Source: Apostichopus japonicus
Lineage: Eukaryota > Echinodermata > Holothuroidea > Aspidochirotida > Stichopodidae
NCBI RefSeq assembly: GCF_037975245.1
Contig: NC_092582.1
Location: forward strand, 21,912,577-21,976,576
Length of the DNA: 64,000 bases
Direction: 5' to 3'
Made by a program: the position numbers and the translations under genes. This document shows, piece after piece, positions 1 through 12,383 of the stretch (the first letter of the stretch is position 1; each line of letters begins with the position of its first letter). Below the pieces are notes generated by a model, which was not told the origin of the DNA, did not search any database, and saw only the letters and a program-made list of their open reading frames with translations.

Positions 1-3000
1 CTCCGTAACATCTAAAAACACGTCTACGGCGCGCGAATATAACCAATGACCTTCGTGAACCTTGGCCTACACACAGCATTAGTGCAGCATATATACACTG
101 TACTAACCATTCATTTCCTCAAAGGCCTCCGTGAAAACCTTGAACATGATGCATGCAGTAACTGCACAGTTCAGCAGTGTTGGAAAACCTTGTTCAATTT
201 CCCGCGAACACACTGCCGATTTCCCGCCGGTGTTCGCCTGCCTAGCACGCGTAACGTGCGAGCATTAAAGGCGTGGTGTCCAGGGGCCCGTCTTAGGGCT
301 ATGGTGGGGTCATGGGGTAGAACCCCTCGTGGGGATCCTGGGGGCGAAAGCCCCCGAAAATTGTCATTTTTTGCGATGTCTGGCGATGAAAAAATTCGCA
401 GTTGAGGATGCAAAATACTGACAACTTTCTTATTTAAATTGTCACGAAACTGATGAAAATTTTAAAATGACAAGTTAAAGTAGCTATATTATGTTATAAA
501 ATGAAAAGAGATTTAATCTGTCTTTCAATCTTTAAAAAGTGCAACTTACAAAACTTCCGATATTATGAAACAAACAACGTTCAGCAAAGCCCCGTTTCTA
601 GACTGCCTAACAATGAATAGCGTGCACTATGCGTACATTTTTACAACTGCAGTGTTTAACCCTATACCCAACTACTGTACCACGGAACATGTGCTGCGAA
701 TTTGCCCAGGTACCTTCCCAACAACTGTGAGCTCATCCCCTGTGTAACACCTGTTTGTTAACATTTTTTGGCACGTTGCCAGGGAACCTTTTAGTTACGT
801 GAGATCCGTAACTGCCGAGGTGGTTAGGCTATTTGCTTTACACTTAACTATGGTAGGATATTATTTTTTCAGGGTTTTTTTCCGCTATATGGTCAAGTGA
901 ATAAGTTGTACATTGAGTATAAACTCAATAAATTATAACTTCTACATTGTGATCGACAGTTCGTAAGTTAAGGTTTGAGTGTTTGCTCCCAAATCTGACT
1001 TGGAATTTGAATCGCACAAATCGGCACAATGTGCGATGCTGATTTGGAAACGTCTCGCAAGTTTGTCGTTTTGGATCGCATTTTGCGATGCGATACCGGA
1101 AAAATCGAACACTGGTGCCAACACTGATATCATTTAACCTTAAAAATTTGAGAAAGAAAACCAAATGGAAAGTTAAAGGTATCAGATCCCATATATACAT
1201 CACAATCTTACAAAATGACAGCCCTCAAACATGACTTTCTAAGTAGCTTTCTTAGCTGTTTGTGGGAGTTTTACTTCACCCAGGTTCCCGCCGTCATATA
1301 TGATAAAGGTGTTGGTGGATGTGTGTTCCCTTGTATTAGTTACTACATCATGTGTGCAGTATCTGCATGGTCTTTCAGTTCTCCCATTAATTTACACGCA
1401 TGAGACCTCGGGACACAAAAGCATGATACCAACAAAGAACAATTTTACAAAAACGTTAATTTGCAAACAAAAAAGTTGTTTTGATAGTAGCTTTCAAGGT
1501 CACTAAACGCGTCACTGAACACTTACGGATGCTGGGCAAACATTTGTCCAACTTTGTGCCCAACGTTGCGGGTCGTAAAGCTCAAGTTGACTTGGGTAGG
1601 CTTATACTACTGTTGTGATCCAACTGTCGGGGCATACTATTTGCCCATTATTGGTATAAGCTATCTACATTTGCACAGTTGTTTAGTATATTTAGACTTT
1701 TCTCGCATAAAAGGGGTAATCCACATTCCACCAATATCCACAGTGTGGCCTGCTCCCTAGTAACTGGTTTACACACATCAGACAATGTAAATACTAAAAC
1801 ATACTAGTACGTACTTTTATGTGTTCCTCAAGAATTCAATCTATGTCACTGTGTCGTAAAATCATTGCCGTAGATGCGACTCTGTGTCCTTTACGTCCTT
1901 TCGTCCTGTCCTGTGTCCTAATGTCCTGTGTCCGAATGTCCTGATGTGTCCTAAACGTACCGGTTCATTTGAAATGATTCGATATCCGTGTCAATTGACT
2001 TTGAACCGTTTCTGATCACTCTAAACTGTTTACGCAAATCACTTCGAACCCATTTTGTATGCATGGTGGGAATGTCTTCAATGTCTCCTTAGGAACCGTT
2101 TCAATGATCAACAGCAATGCAGAATTCCTATTGTTCGAGAGCAACACCTGCTTCAATATGCAATTCTCATTGATAGTATATGCAACATCGTAACTATATT
2201 AATGCTGTATTGTGCAGTGGCGGACTGGCCACACGGGCATTTGAGCTCGCTCTCTGATGACTTCCCTTTTGTTTCTGAAACTTTTCTTGTGAAATGTTAC
2301 TTTTTTTATAACAGATGTACTTTGTTTCGCTTTGTTTCTGGGTTTTTTCGCCAAGTTTATTTTTTCCCGTTGTTTTTAACAATTTTTCCCCCCTTAACCC
2401 AGGCTGTTTCTCCCGCGAGCATCTGGAATTTCTCACGAACCTGGTTCGGAAGGTTCGTAAGTTTTTCCAGCACTGGCCGCCGCAAAAGGCATGTGAATAC
2501 AAAACTTGATTATACAAAAAATTGATAGGCGATAAACTGAACGTCTTCTAATCCACGTGTATCAATTTTATGTTGTATGAAAAGGCTAAAATGAACGTCA
2601 CTAAGGCTAAACATTTACCATTGGTAATGGAATAGCCTATCTTCCTTCAAAATTGGAACATTGTAGGCCTACTTAATGCAACTCTTCTCATGTAACAAAG
2701 GCTCTTATGTATCATTTCTCTGTACACTAAACTACCTCTGGGGTTCCGCGGAAAGAAAGAGAACAGATTTTCTACAAATTTCCAAAAGCCAAAATTTGAC
2801 AATTTTCCGTACCAAGTAACCATGTATTTATGTATAGCGAATGGCCTAACCACCTCGATGTGTATGAAGCTCATGTTACCTGTTAACATGTTGATGGCCC
2901 GAAAAGCGACAAGAATAGTTACCCAAAATATCCATCTCAAAAAGTATCTCAAACAAATCATCCATCTTCAATCTTTACCAAAATGTAAATTATAAGGACC

Positions 3001-5082
3001 TATTTCTTACATTTTTTGTACTTATAATTCCGTTATGAACAAATACAAATATTACGAAGTTAGTGTTAAACATCCTTGTTCGTTACCTATCTTTAAAATC
3101 CATTCAAGTTCAATTAGAAAATGTAATCTTAGCCCTATCAAACTAAGTATATGGTAACAACGTAACTAGTATAGGATTTCTGTTTAACGTATCCAGATTA
3201 ATGTAAAGAAGTTATAAGATTAAAAACAACTCCAATGATGTTTTTAATCATAAAAAATTGCATTTACTTGTGTATCATTAATTTGAACAACAATATAGAC
3301 CGCATTCAGAGGCCGGTTCTCAAATGTTACAACATAGCGTTATAGGCCTAATACGACAGCTATGGATTCGGGGCACATGAAAATCTCAGGTTTGTATGTA
3401 GTAACGTTTGGGAAATTCCCAGGCGTCGTTTATGAAAATTAGCGGTCGCCTAGTGTTATGTTTTAAAGGCAACCCAGTTGCCGAAATATCATGAACCAGT
3501 GGGTAAAAATCACGTAAAGCCGAACGCAGCTAAATGGACAAAAAATAAATAAAGGAGTTTACCCCTGTTGGACCTCGCAAGAGGTCCTACGGGGGATAAT
3601 ATTAAAGTTTTGTAGAATAGACACTTGTTTTCTTTCTAGGGAAAGTTGTCTATTGTTCAATCAGGGAGATGCTGAGAGGTGAAGTATTGTTCAATTAACA
3701 TTGTATAGAAGCCATAAATAAACATGAGGTCGGAACTGAGGAGCCAATTAGGTAAGGTTTACTAAAGGGGAGGAATTTCTAAGTAAATGGGATTTGGAGA
3801 CGGAGCGGTTTCTATTGTTTGGGTCGGAAGTGGTTGCTACTTTATCGGAATTTTTTATTTGTTCTTAATGTATAAGTACATCTGGAGTCGGGGGCTAGAC
3901 CCACTTAGGAAAAGGATTTTCTATTGGGATGAGGCTTTAAGTAATAGTGTTGAAAAAGGAAAGGCTTTGGTTATTTGGGAAGTAAGTTAATGCTATATTG
4001 TATTTCAATAGGAGCTAAAGGGAACTAAGACACGGAATATTCTTCATACGATCATATACCGCGAGTACTGTATGTAAACATGGAGCTATAGCTATATATA
4101 GCTGTGCGTGTGAACAAAGTTTTATCTGTTGATCATTTGCATATAGCTGACACACTAGCCAAAACAAAGCGAACCACATGTGATAGGTTTAAGATAAGTG
4201 GTGTAAGGGAAGCTGAAGCTCGAGACAAGCCCAACCCGACCTGCCCCGCTTGAGGTCGGGCTGGAAATGTAACTTCGCTCTAAGGGCGACTGCTGCCCTA
4301 ATGTCATATTTCAACCGGGAACTTTTAGGAGTGTACCACCTTTGGTCAATATAGTTTACACAGAGTACAGGAGTGGACACACGACTCGGACATTAAGAAT
4401 GATTTTTGACCAATGTGTTGAACCAGGGAGCTGGATTCCATCCAGTTCCCTTATTGAAACATGTTGACCCGACTCAAACGAAAGTACTGTATACAGAATA
4501 ACGTATGAGGCTGTTGAATTCGTTATAGTTCAAACTGAAATCGAAATCTTACATTAAACATTCATTATATAAATATTGTATTGTATAAATATTTTTCCAG
4601 AGCATACAAGAGAATGATTACAGCCTTAATAACTACTCAGTAATATTAGCACACAGTATACGCAACAGTGACATAGAGAGTAACACATGCAAGTCGATGT
4701 TGCGACAAAACAACCCGCACAAAATCCTAAACATGCAGAACAATGTTGGTCTACTATAGTTGTATATCCTGTCAACAGGATCCACTCCAACAAAAGAAAA
4801 AAAAACATAAATACCGATGTTAAATATAATCTACAAAAGAATTACGTAAACTTACGACATTTTTTGGCCTGTTTAGAGCGAATAAAACCATCTATAGGTC
4901 CACTGAGACTGTTTGTACCTAAATACGACGCTGTCTTACAGAGCCTGTCATACATGACTCCTGCTGTATATTATCGACAAGAGCGCCATCTGTCGTTCTC
5001 ACAACAGTTACACATTCTGAGCCAAACAAAGCGAATCCTCAGTTTAAACGCATGATAGCTGCGAAACAATACAATACAATAT
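1..5082. other. Gene-free flank, no recognised gene
   Basis: AT-rich DNA downstream of ABCA2. Open frames here are short (about 156 codons at most) and match nothing I know. Visible structure: a GC-rich piece starting CAGGGGCCCGTCTTAG at about 282 with a GGGGGC-GAAA-GCCCCC hairpin (340-355), perhaps one end of a DNA transposon; a GTCCT-rich tract at about 1885-1955; CAGTGGCGGACTGGCC at 2215, resembling a hAT terminus without a visible partner; and two hairpins (3562-3594, 4235-4260). Confidence 0.6.
3562..3594. other. Perfect small hairpin
   Basis: Stem GGACCTC, loop GCAA, stem GAGGTCC, flanked outside by CCCC and GGGG that can pair across a small internal loop. It is not part of a recognisable RNA gene; possibly a piece of a mobile element. 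Confidence 0.45.
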
Positions 5083-5117
5083 ATACTTATCAGAGTTGTC
5101 AACAAGTCCCTAGCTGC

Positions 5118-5285
5118 AAGTCTCAAGTCAAGTCTCAAGTCTTTTACCAGCAAGTCTCAAGTCAAGTCTCAAGTCACCTTGAAAATTTTGAGCGAGTCTC
5201 AAGTCAAGTCTCAAGTCTTTGGAGGTCGAGTCTCGAGTCAAGTCTCAAGTCCCTATGAGCAAGTCCCAAGTCAAGTCTCAAATCT
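5118..5285. repeat. AAGTCTCAAGTC short tandem repeat, left half of element A
   Basis: Irregular repeats of CAAGTCTCAAGT units. The same repeat resumes at 7258-7440 in the same orientation on the other side of elements B and C, as expected if one array was split by the insertion. Confidence 0.85.
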
Positions 5286-5539
5286 TTGAAGTTTGAATAC
5301 AATGATGCAGGCTACGAATAATGTAACAGTGTTCCAGGAATTATGTGGTATAAATTAAACAGCCGAATAGCAAAACCGGGGCACACGCCACGGAACAAAT
5401 TACCTCAAAATTTGCTAGCCACTGTTTTATTGAAAAATGCCAACTTTCAGCCAAACAGCAGCCCTGGATGGAATATTCAACCAAGCCAATGGTAGTTATG
5501 GTAACGCCTGTAGTCGTCGTTGGGCGCTCGTAATTCGAG

Positions 5540-7184
5540 CGTACACGCAGGGCCGTCTTAACGCATGGGCCCACTGGGCCCTGGCCCAGGGCCCCGCGAT
5601 GTCAGGGGCCCCGCAATCACAGTAACCCCGTGTCTTAATCTGGGAGGAAAACTTATTAAATGGGCCATTATGCCTGATTGAATTCGATACTTGACAACTT
5701 GTGACGAGAGTTGGTGAAACACTTGAGAGTTTGACATTAAATATTCAGAACTGAGTTGGCAACCCTGGAATATACAATGGCCCGAAGGCTTACACAGAGA
5801 AACTGTTACTCCGTAACTATAAGAAAGAGGAAATTGCCTCAGCCAGGAAAGGCATAAAATTTGAAAACCGTGGGCAATACCTCACTACCAAACCTAAACA
5901 AAAGTAACCACCACTTGTGTTCAAGCTCACCTTTACACCCCATATCAAAACCACGCATTTGAAAAAAAAAACACTTTAGAAACATTGGCACTTAATCTCG
6001 CAACACGCAACAATTATCCAAACTGTTTCCAAAAGAACCGATTCTAGCCTACAATAGGGCCCAAAATCTCAAAGATTTACTTGTTAACTCAAGGTTTCGT
6101 ACTAACGAAGAATCAGCTGACTCTCAAGGTTCACACGAAGCTCTTTTAGATGCTCTTATAGCTGCACCATGAGTCCATAAAAACTTGTGCACAGAAAATA
6201 GATGCATTTTGAGAATGAGACGCCCAGGCCGAATATAAAATATTCAAAGGCTACTACTGATGAAGCTCCTCCTATGAAGTTTGAAAGCAGAAACCGGTCT
6301 AGTTGGTCATAAGAACCCAGTGGCGTAGGAAGGTACTTTTGAGTGGGGGGGGGGGCTGAAGACTGATGGCCGGCCTGGGGGAGGGGTCTAAGGGGAGGGG
6401 TGTCCCCCTCCCCTTTGGATTTTTTTTGCATTTCCAGATAGCCTCAGATGCAATTTGGTGCAATATAGCACACTTCAACACCCACTCCATTTTGTAAACT
6501 TAATTTTGTATTTTCACCAGGCCTTAGATGCAATTTGGTGCTCCAAATGAGATTGTTTTTCTCATTTGGAAATGAAAAAGGGGTTTTCTGACTTGCGAAG
6601 CGGGGGGCGGAATGATACTTCCGCCCCTCCACATTTTTCACTGGGGGGGCTGGCGCCCCCAGCCCCCGGTTCCGACGCCCTTGTAAGAACCTACGCTAGT
6701 CTCTCCTACTATTAACAGTACACTCAATTCACCTAATAGGTGCAATTATGTTTCACCATGAGGAGCATGCTATAAGTTCATGTTCCTCGGGCCCTCCCTT
6801 AAAAATACTTCATGTTCTTGGCGACTACGTTGCGTTAGATAGTGTAAAACCGCCTACACCTCCCTCTCAGTTGAAAGACTCAACACAAGGGTGTTACAAA
6901 TGGTAAGTCCAGTATTGTTAGGGAAGGGATGGAGGGCAACTGGAAGATTTCTCTTCTATAATGTATTTCATTTTTTAGGTATATCACGTATGTTGTTCAG
7001 CTAAAGTTTTATGCTTTATGCGCGACATAGGGAGGGGTGGTAAATGCAGGCATGTCTATGCTTGAGCGACTGTCAAGGATGTCAATTTTTCACGCAACTT
7101 TTTTCGAACTCACTTGATTGATGGGCCCCGCTCCATTGCCGGGCCCAGGGCCCGGTGATCACTTAAGACGGCCCTGCGTACACG
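5540..7184. mobile_element. hAT-like element B (middle of the nest)
   Basis: Element 5548-7176 (1629 bp) has terminal inverted repeats CAGGGCCGTCTTAA / TTAAGACGGCCCTG and direct 8-bp duplication CGTACACG at 5540-5547 and 7177-7184. It sits inside element A and carries element C. No transposase-like frame is seen, so it is non-autonomous or internally deleted. Confidence 0.88.
6310..6691. mobile_element. hAT-like element C (innermost of the nest)
   Basis: Element 6318-6683 (366 bp) has imperfect terminal inverted repeats CAGTGGCGTAGGAA / TTCCGACGCCCTTG (12 of 14 match) and direct 8-bp duplication TAAGAACC at 6310-6317 and 6684-6691. The interior has G-runs and C-runs that can fold (a GGCGCCC motif near 6650). 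It lies within element B. Confidence 0.85.
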
Positions 7185-7257
7185 AAACCATAATTATTTA
7201 TTATCGATATCAACTTATGAAGTTATTTAATGATTAGAAAATTGTGAAATACAAACA

Positions 7258-7440
7258 AGTCTCTAGTAGAAAAACCGAGTCTTTTGAAGGCAAGTCTCAA
7301 GTCAAGTCCCAAGTCTTTGCTAACTTTTTGGGCAAGTCTCAAGTCAAGTCCCAAGTCTCTGACAGCCGAGTCTCGAGTCGAGTCTCAAGTCCTAAAATTT
7401 GCGACTCGAGTCGGACTCGAGTCCGAGTCCCTGACTCGAG
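7258..7440. repeat. AAGTCTCAAGTC short tandem repeat, right half of element A
   Basis: Continuation of the array seen at 5118-5285, grading into GACTCGAGTC repeats toward the right terminus of element A. Confidence 0.85.
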
Positions 7441-7460
7441 TCCCCAACTCTGATACTTAT

Positions 7461-8500
7461 ACAGACTATTTTTAAATGGAATGGAGGTAAACGACGAAGG
7501 CAAAACTGTAGGCGTTTGTCACCTGTATAGAACAATACTAGTTATATTTTGGTGACATATGTGCCTTAAGCTAGAGATCAAACATGATGATAACCAACTC
7601 GAAATCATTTGTGATTCCTAAGCCAGATCTCGAAAGAGATACCTTAAAACATACTTTGTTAAATGATATGGAGGTAAACGACAAAGACACATGAATATGT
7701 ATATAGTTAAAATTGTAGTGAGTTGGAAAATCCAAATATATATATATATATATATATAAATGAAAATCGTAATGAGTTGGAAAATCAAGAACAGTGAAAA
7801 AACTTCCAGCCTCCACCGGGATTCGAACCCGGGCCTCCCGCTTTGTACGCGGACACCCTAACCAACTAGGCCATGGGCGCTGATTGTATGTCCAGAGGTT
7901 CTAAACCGGTAAGGAAGGTCGTAATTCCACTATATGGTTCCGCCAAAGCAGTAGTACATTTGACTATTGAGGGCAACAATGCCCTCTCCTTCCCATTCCA
8001 GGGGTACGTTTATCGTACTGTTTATGTTCTTCTGATATATGTACGTGGAATATATATGTGTAAACATATATATAAATATGCCTAAAATTTATTTTTGAAG
8101 TTAACCATGTATGTATTTCGCAAGTACAGCATATATATATATGTACGTAATATATTCCGCTTTCTCGCGCCATACTCTGGAAGCATTACGATAATAAGGT
8201 AGATAATAAACTACACAAAGTCATGAAGTCTGTATGCATGACAACCAAAAGTGATTCACTAAAATTGATACCATGCCTCCCACATGTGTTTCGATACAAC
8301 TTATTCAACTTTGAAATTCAGATACAACCAAGTTATTTCACCATCAAGCATGTCCCTATTGAAGTTATGTAGTAGCTATGTGGCCCTATTTTGATTACAT
8401 AACATGCTGTAATACATTACCTTAAACATCTATAACTACGGAGAGTTTTACAAGCCATCAACTTTCAATAGTCAACCTACGGGAGATTTAAATTTCCATA
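7461..8500. other. Gene-free stretch with an AT tract and tRNA-like head
   Basis: No coding signal seen. Holds a TA dinucleotide tract (about 7736-7757), two copies of the phrase GAGTTGGAAAATC on either side of it, and the tRNA-like segment described separately. Confidence 0.6.
7809..7880 (-). tRNA. tRNA-like sequence, probably SINE head
   Basis: 72 nt with box A-like TGGCCTAGTTGGTTAGG and box B GGTTCGAATCC. The T arm (CCGGG/CCCGG) and anticodon stem (TCCGC/GCGGG) are good. The acceptor stem has two mismatches, one D-stem pair fails and the loop GTACAAA would give an ACA anticodon, which is not the normal Cys form. The flank (GTTTTTTCACTG then GATTTTCCAACTC) looks like a SINE body. I read it as a tRNA-derived SINE, not a working tRNA gene. 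Confidence 0.55.
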
Positions 8501-8539
8501 CAACTTGTGACACTCTTCACTCACGATGTTAACATTTCT

Positions 8540-9520
8540 ATGGCTTTCCCTGTTCGTTATGGTTTTGCCGTTGGACGAATTTCCGATGAGTTTCTGCGTG
8601 TCTGCAATCCTGCGGTTCTAGCATCCGATACAGCCTTATCAAAAGTATCAAGACAAGTTTTTGGTGAAGATTCGATGACTTGGTAGATTCTGGTTATCTT
8701 TAGAACTATTTCCATATACCACTTGACGAGAGGTGTAGCCGCAACAAGATCTTCTTTCCAATCATACTCCCTACCAGACCTCTGCGTGGATTAGACATGA
8801 TGTTACCATCGCCGATCGCAAACGATTTCTTGCACCGTTTTCAAAGTAGCCTTCGAAGTCAGAAACGGCTCGATGTGGGTAATGTCTGAGATCTGTAGGA
8901 ATATGTATGCCTTCTTCCTCCAGTAAATTCGAAGACGGTTTTTGGATGAGTGTAAAACACCAGCTGGAAATGTATGGTAGGCGCCGACTCCGTCACAAGT
9001 CGCTAATTCGTGTCTTAATAAGCGCAATCGATCTCCCCACAGCTTAGGACATTTCTGGTACATGGTAGAATGGTATACCCTTCGATATCATGGATGTATG
9101 AAAAATGGTCACCGCACAGATTCAGGTACATCCGGGTATCTTCGTAGCGGTCCAGCGATCGACGAACCAGACGAGCAGACAGGTATGATGACGGATTGGC
9201 ATTATGGGCAGTCTTGTCCTCTCGCGTTGAGCTGTTTCCCTCGCCTTCAAGGTTCGCAGTATTTCTTTCCAGAATCAACTCGTACACCACGATGTTCAGT
9301 TTGAAAAGAGTCTTTACGTATTGTACAGTTTCGATAATTAACGGTACACCTGAAAGGCTTTCGGTTGAACAGTATACATAATGGTCGTAAATAATTCTTA
9401 GCTTTCTTTTCTAAAGCTTTGTCTGCGTCCCCTTTGTGGTATAACGCCAAACACCCGAAAGGACACACATTGTCATCGTACCTGTGATTATTGTGTCTAT
9501 CTCTGTCCAGGCTCACGATG
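8540..9520 (-). pseudogene. Decayed type-B DNA polymerase (Polinton/Maverick-like)
   Basis: Pieces of one protein lie in order on the minus strand but in shifting frames. They are a CLALYHKG segment (about 9450), GDHFSYIHDIE (about 9100), a Cys-x2-Cys-like CPKLW...RHELATC (about 9050-8990), SDFEGYF resembling the Exo I DxE motif (about 8850), KWYMEIVLKITRIYQVIE (about 8720), and GNSSNGKTITN resembling polymerase motif B (about 8590). The family normally has YGK; here it is NGK. The region between Exo I and motif B is far too short, so Exo II/III and motif A are deleted. Such polymerases are typical of Polinton/Maverick and related large DNA elements. It is not functional. Confidence 0.7.
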
Positions 9521-10245
9521 GTTTTTATTTGCTATTGAAAAAGTCTGGTAGCGTGGTAGCACCTCTGGACGAGTGACGCATTGAATTGTGAAACAAAGAA
9601 CATGGCATTCGTCACCATTTCTACCACCCGTCTCGGGTTGGTTTGGAAGTTCTCTCGGTCGGTGGCTATAGAACAGGTTCCTTGAAGAATCGGGTATTAT
9701 GGGAGACATGTAGTAGTATTGTAGCCCGCATGTTTCGAATAAAGCCAATTCCAACGTTTATCTTGAACTTGAACCGTCGTTTGATTTTCGAGTATAGCTA
9801 GTTTGTTACATAAACGAGTTCTTCAGTGGTCATCGTCTGTAGACGGATTAAAACTCAGTTTCAGTTTACCCTTCGTTTGGAATTTGGTGCTATTTTCCGA
9901 CCAATGAATTTATAGAGATTTGTTTGAATCTAGAACATCACAATTGTCCAAACCCCTAAACTATCTGGCAAGACGAGATTCTCAGATTACAGTAACCACT
10001 GTAAATCTTAAAACTTTGTACCCCAGTAAAAAAACTGGACTGTACTGATAATTCGGTAGGATATGCTATTAGGTTTACAATAAGAACTGAGCCTATGTGT
10101 AATTCGTAAAACTGACTAACTTTACTCAACATTGTACCGACACACAACTGAATTACATAACACAGCTGTCAATACTAGAGCTTTTGCACTCTTTAAAATA
10201 GATCCACATACCAATTGAGTAATTCATCAAAGTATTGCTTTTTTT
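9521..10245. other. Stretch without recognised gene
   Basis: An open minus-strand frame at about 9497-9754 abuts the polymerase remnant and may be its N-terminal part, but I recognise nothing in it. The rest is AT-rich and unremarkable. Confidence 0.4.
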
Positions 10246-10249
10246 TTGG

Positions 10250-10640
10250 CTTTTCATAATTTGACCTTTACTGAGCTGAAATGACCTTTGCCCTCCACAG
10301 AAACAATGAGTTCAAGTCTATCTATCGAACGGTTTGTGAGTTATCGCGTTTATAAGGTTTTCTGACTGTGACATATATGTTGACCTCATATGACCTTTCA
10401 ACTCTGCAGGAAGCAATAGGGTACATTTACTTCATGAGGTGCATCCATGTGCTAAATATGAAGTTCACCCACCTTATAGTTTTGAGTAAACATGTTTTCA
10501 AGCCGATGCGTCACACACGTGCGCGCGCACTCGCACGCCCGCCATCACCATCTCGAAGATTCATTTTGCCTCCGGCAAGCATTCAACCTTTAAACGAGAG
10601 GAGACACGTGCTGACACTCTCAACAGTGGCTACGTCCCTG
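10250..10640. repeat. Dispersed repeat with TGACCTTTGACCT phrases, copy 1
   Basis: A block with ATGACCTTTGCCCTCCAC and CATATGACCTTTCAACTCTG ending in a GC-rich CACACGTGCGCGCGCAC and GCCATCACCATC tail. Similar blocks recur at 11100-11710 and 26690-27100, with fragments at 22800-22870 and 48890-48910. Confidence 0.7.
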
Positions 10641-11099
10641 TACATATTAACAATGTAACACAAATACACAATAGTACGTTTGGGTAAGTATACGCAAGTA
10701 TATCATATTTCATGACCCAACTGGGGATTTTTTTGTTATTAAGACAATCCAGTACCATACGACACACGAAACTTTGACTACAAGTGCCAATTATTGAATC
10801 AAAGTTAACTTGTTTGGAGAAATCTCGTTCTATGCTTAGTACGACAAACGAGAGAAAACCTGACCAGAGCAGATTACGCCGTGCTATAGAAACAAGCAGC
10901 CTATATAGTATAATGATATCATTTTCTTTTGCAAATTATTTATTTTAGTTAAAATAATTAACCAGGTGGTTTCGATGATGTAACATGAGCAGTTTTCTTC
11001 ATGCATATGACATAATGTATAGTGAGGGTGTACAACATACTTGATCTTAGTAATACAGTGAAAAGCAGTGTGATGTGACAAACAATAAATTCACAATGA

Positions 11100-11710
11100 C
11101 ACAGGCTGTCCTGAAACGATCATTGACCTCAACAAAAGGCTTCTTGTACTACATTTAACATACTAAATATGACATCTGTCCTCGTTGAAATATTATGTAA
11201 AACATGTTTTTCACAATTTGACCCCTGTGAACTCAAACGACCATTGACCTCCGCCCACAACATTAGGCTTCTTGTACACACTGTGGTACAATTACATACT
11301 AAATATGCGATCTGTCCAAGCTTCCCTTGCGATATTGTTTAGGATGATGTGTTAGTGTGGAAAGACAGGTAAGAGGGGAGTGAAGTAAATGTTTGGCGTT
11401 TGTTGAATTCAAATGACCTTTGACCTCCACAAAAAAAATAGGCTTCTTTACTCAATGTGGTTCTTCTACACCAAATATGAGGTCTGCCCAAGCTTCCCTT
11501 CTTGAGATATAGTGTTTACAAGATTTATGCAATTGGCCGCTGGTGATCCCAAATGACCTTTGACCTACACCAAAAGTTACAGGCTTCCTGTACTCAATAA
11601 GACAAAATATTAAATCAGTCTCAGCTTCCCTTCTTTCTGATATCGTGTTACAAGCTATAGGCGTCACAAACGCAACCTCGATCACACATGTGCGCCATCA
11701 TGGATAGCCT
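11100..11710. repeat. Dispersed repeat with TGACCTTTGACCT phrases, copy 2
   Basis: At least four internal sub-repeats of roughly 140 bp, each with a gacc(t/a)ttgacct phrase followed by AGGCTTCTTGTAC-like text and an AGCTTCCCTTCTTG phrase. Includes exact TGACCTTTGACCT at 11414-11426 and 11554-11566. Confidence 0.75.
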
Positions 11711-12060
11711 ACAAAGGTTACGATTATCATCGAAACCAAAAAAAGCAGTTCTGAGTCAAAACTCGCTATTCAAAGGCCCTTCGCATGGCTAACGTCGTTA
11801 GCAAATTGGTTACAGTTAGACGATGGGAAACGTCACATTCACTAAACAGCCGTGTAGGAATCACCTGACTGACATGTAACAGGATTGTAAGGTGGGGAAT
11901 GACTGTGTGCCGGTTGCAATGTGCAGTACTGGGGAACCCCATGCACTCCGGTAAAATTGACATTTTAGACGTGCAATGGCGCATTCTGAAGCATGTTTAG
12001 GTTACGAATTAGATCTATAAGCAAGGCTGTTTTCAGTTTTAATGGGGTTGGGGAGGGGGG

Positions 12061-12170
12061 CGGGGGGGTTAAAGAGTGTGTTATAGTATAACCAACAACC
12101 CCCTCCCTCCCCCTCCCTCCCCTCCATCCCCTCCCCCTCCATCCCCTCCCCCTCCCTCCCCACCCAAGCA
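12061..12170. repeat. G/C-rich homopurine-homopyrimidine tract
   Basis: A G-run cluster followed by CCCTCC/CCCTCCAT repeats, low complexity, no coding signal. Confidence 0.8.
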
Positions 12171-12383
12171 CAACTGTGTAATGTTAAGATTGCCAATACA
12201 ATAATGAAAGAAGGAGACTCATATTCAGTATAACAGATGTTGGCTGATTATTATTATTATTATCATTATTATTACTGGCAATATATTGCATAGCAACAAA
12301 AAGAAAAAAAAAGCATTTCATCAATAAATTAAAGAATTCGTAACCAAAGGGAGTGAACTTTCTGGAGTCATTTCTGTAATATA

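Larger units (their letters stand above)
5083..7460. mobile_element. hAT-like element A (outermost of three nested)
   Basis: Element 5091-7452 begins CAGAGTTG and ends CAACTCTG, with direct 8-bp duplication ATACTTAT at 5083-5090 and 7453-7460. Its own sequence is 5091-5547 and 7177-7452, about 725 bp once the inner insertion and one target copy are removed. Both halves are filled with AAGTCTCAAGTC-type repeats. No transposase frame is present, so it is non-autonomous. An 8-bp target duplication with short C/TA-type termini is typical of the hAT superfamily. Confidence 0.85.

Noticed and set aside
2055-2525. 156-codon plus-strand frame, longest in the left flank
   Set aside because: Phe-rich, low-complexity reading with no domain, opposed by a similar-length frame on the other strand; CAGTGGCGGACTGGCC inside suggests transposon debris.
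3562-3990. Possible LTR start (TGTTGGACC...) followed by a 67-codon frame at 3787-3990
   Set aside because: No second LTR copy, primer-binding site or retroelement protein motif could be found, and the short frame matches nothing I know.
4687-5055. 122-codon plus-strand frame
   Set aside because: No recognisable motif, no splice or promoter support, and length is compatible with chance in this much sequence.
9497-9754. 85-codon minus-strand frame as the N-terminal part of the dead polymerase
   Set aside because: It is adjacent and on the right strand, but I could not match any of its residues to the family, so it was left out of the pseudogene call.
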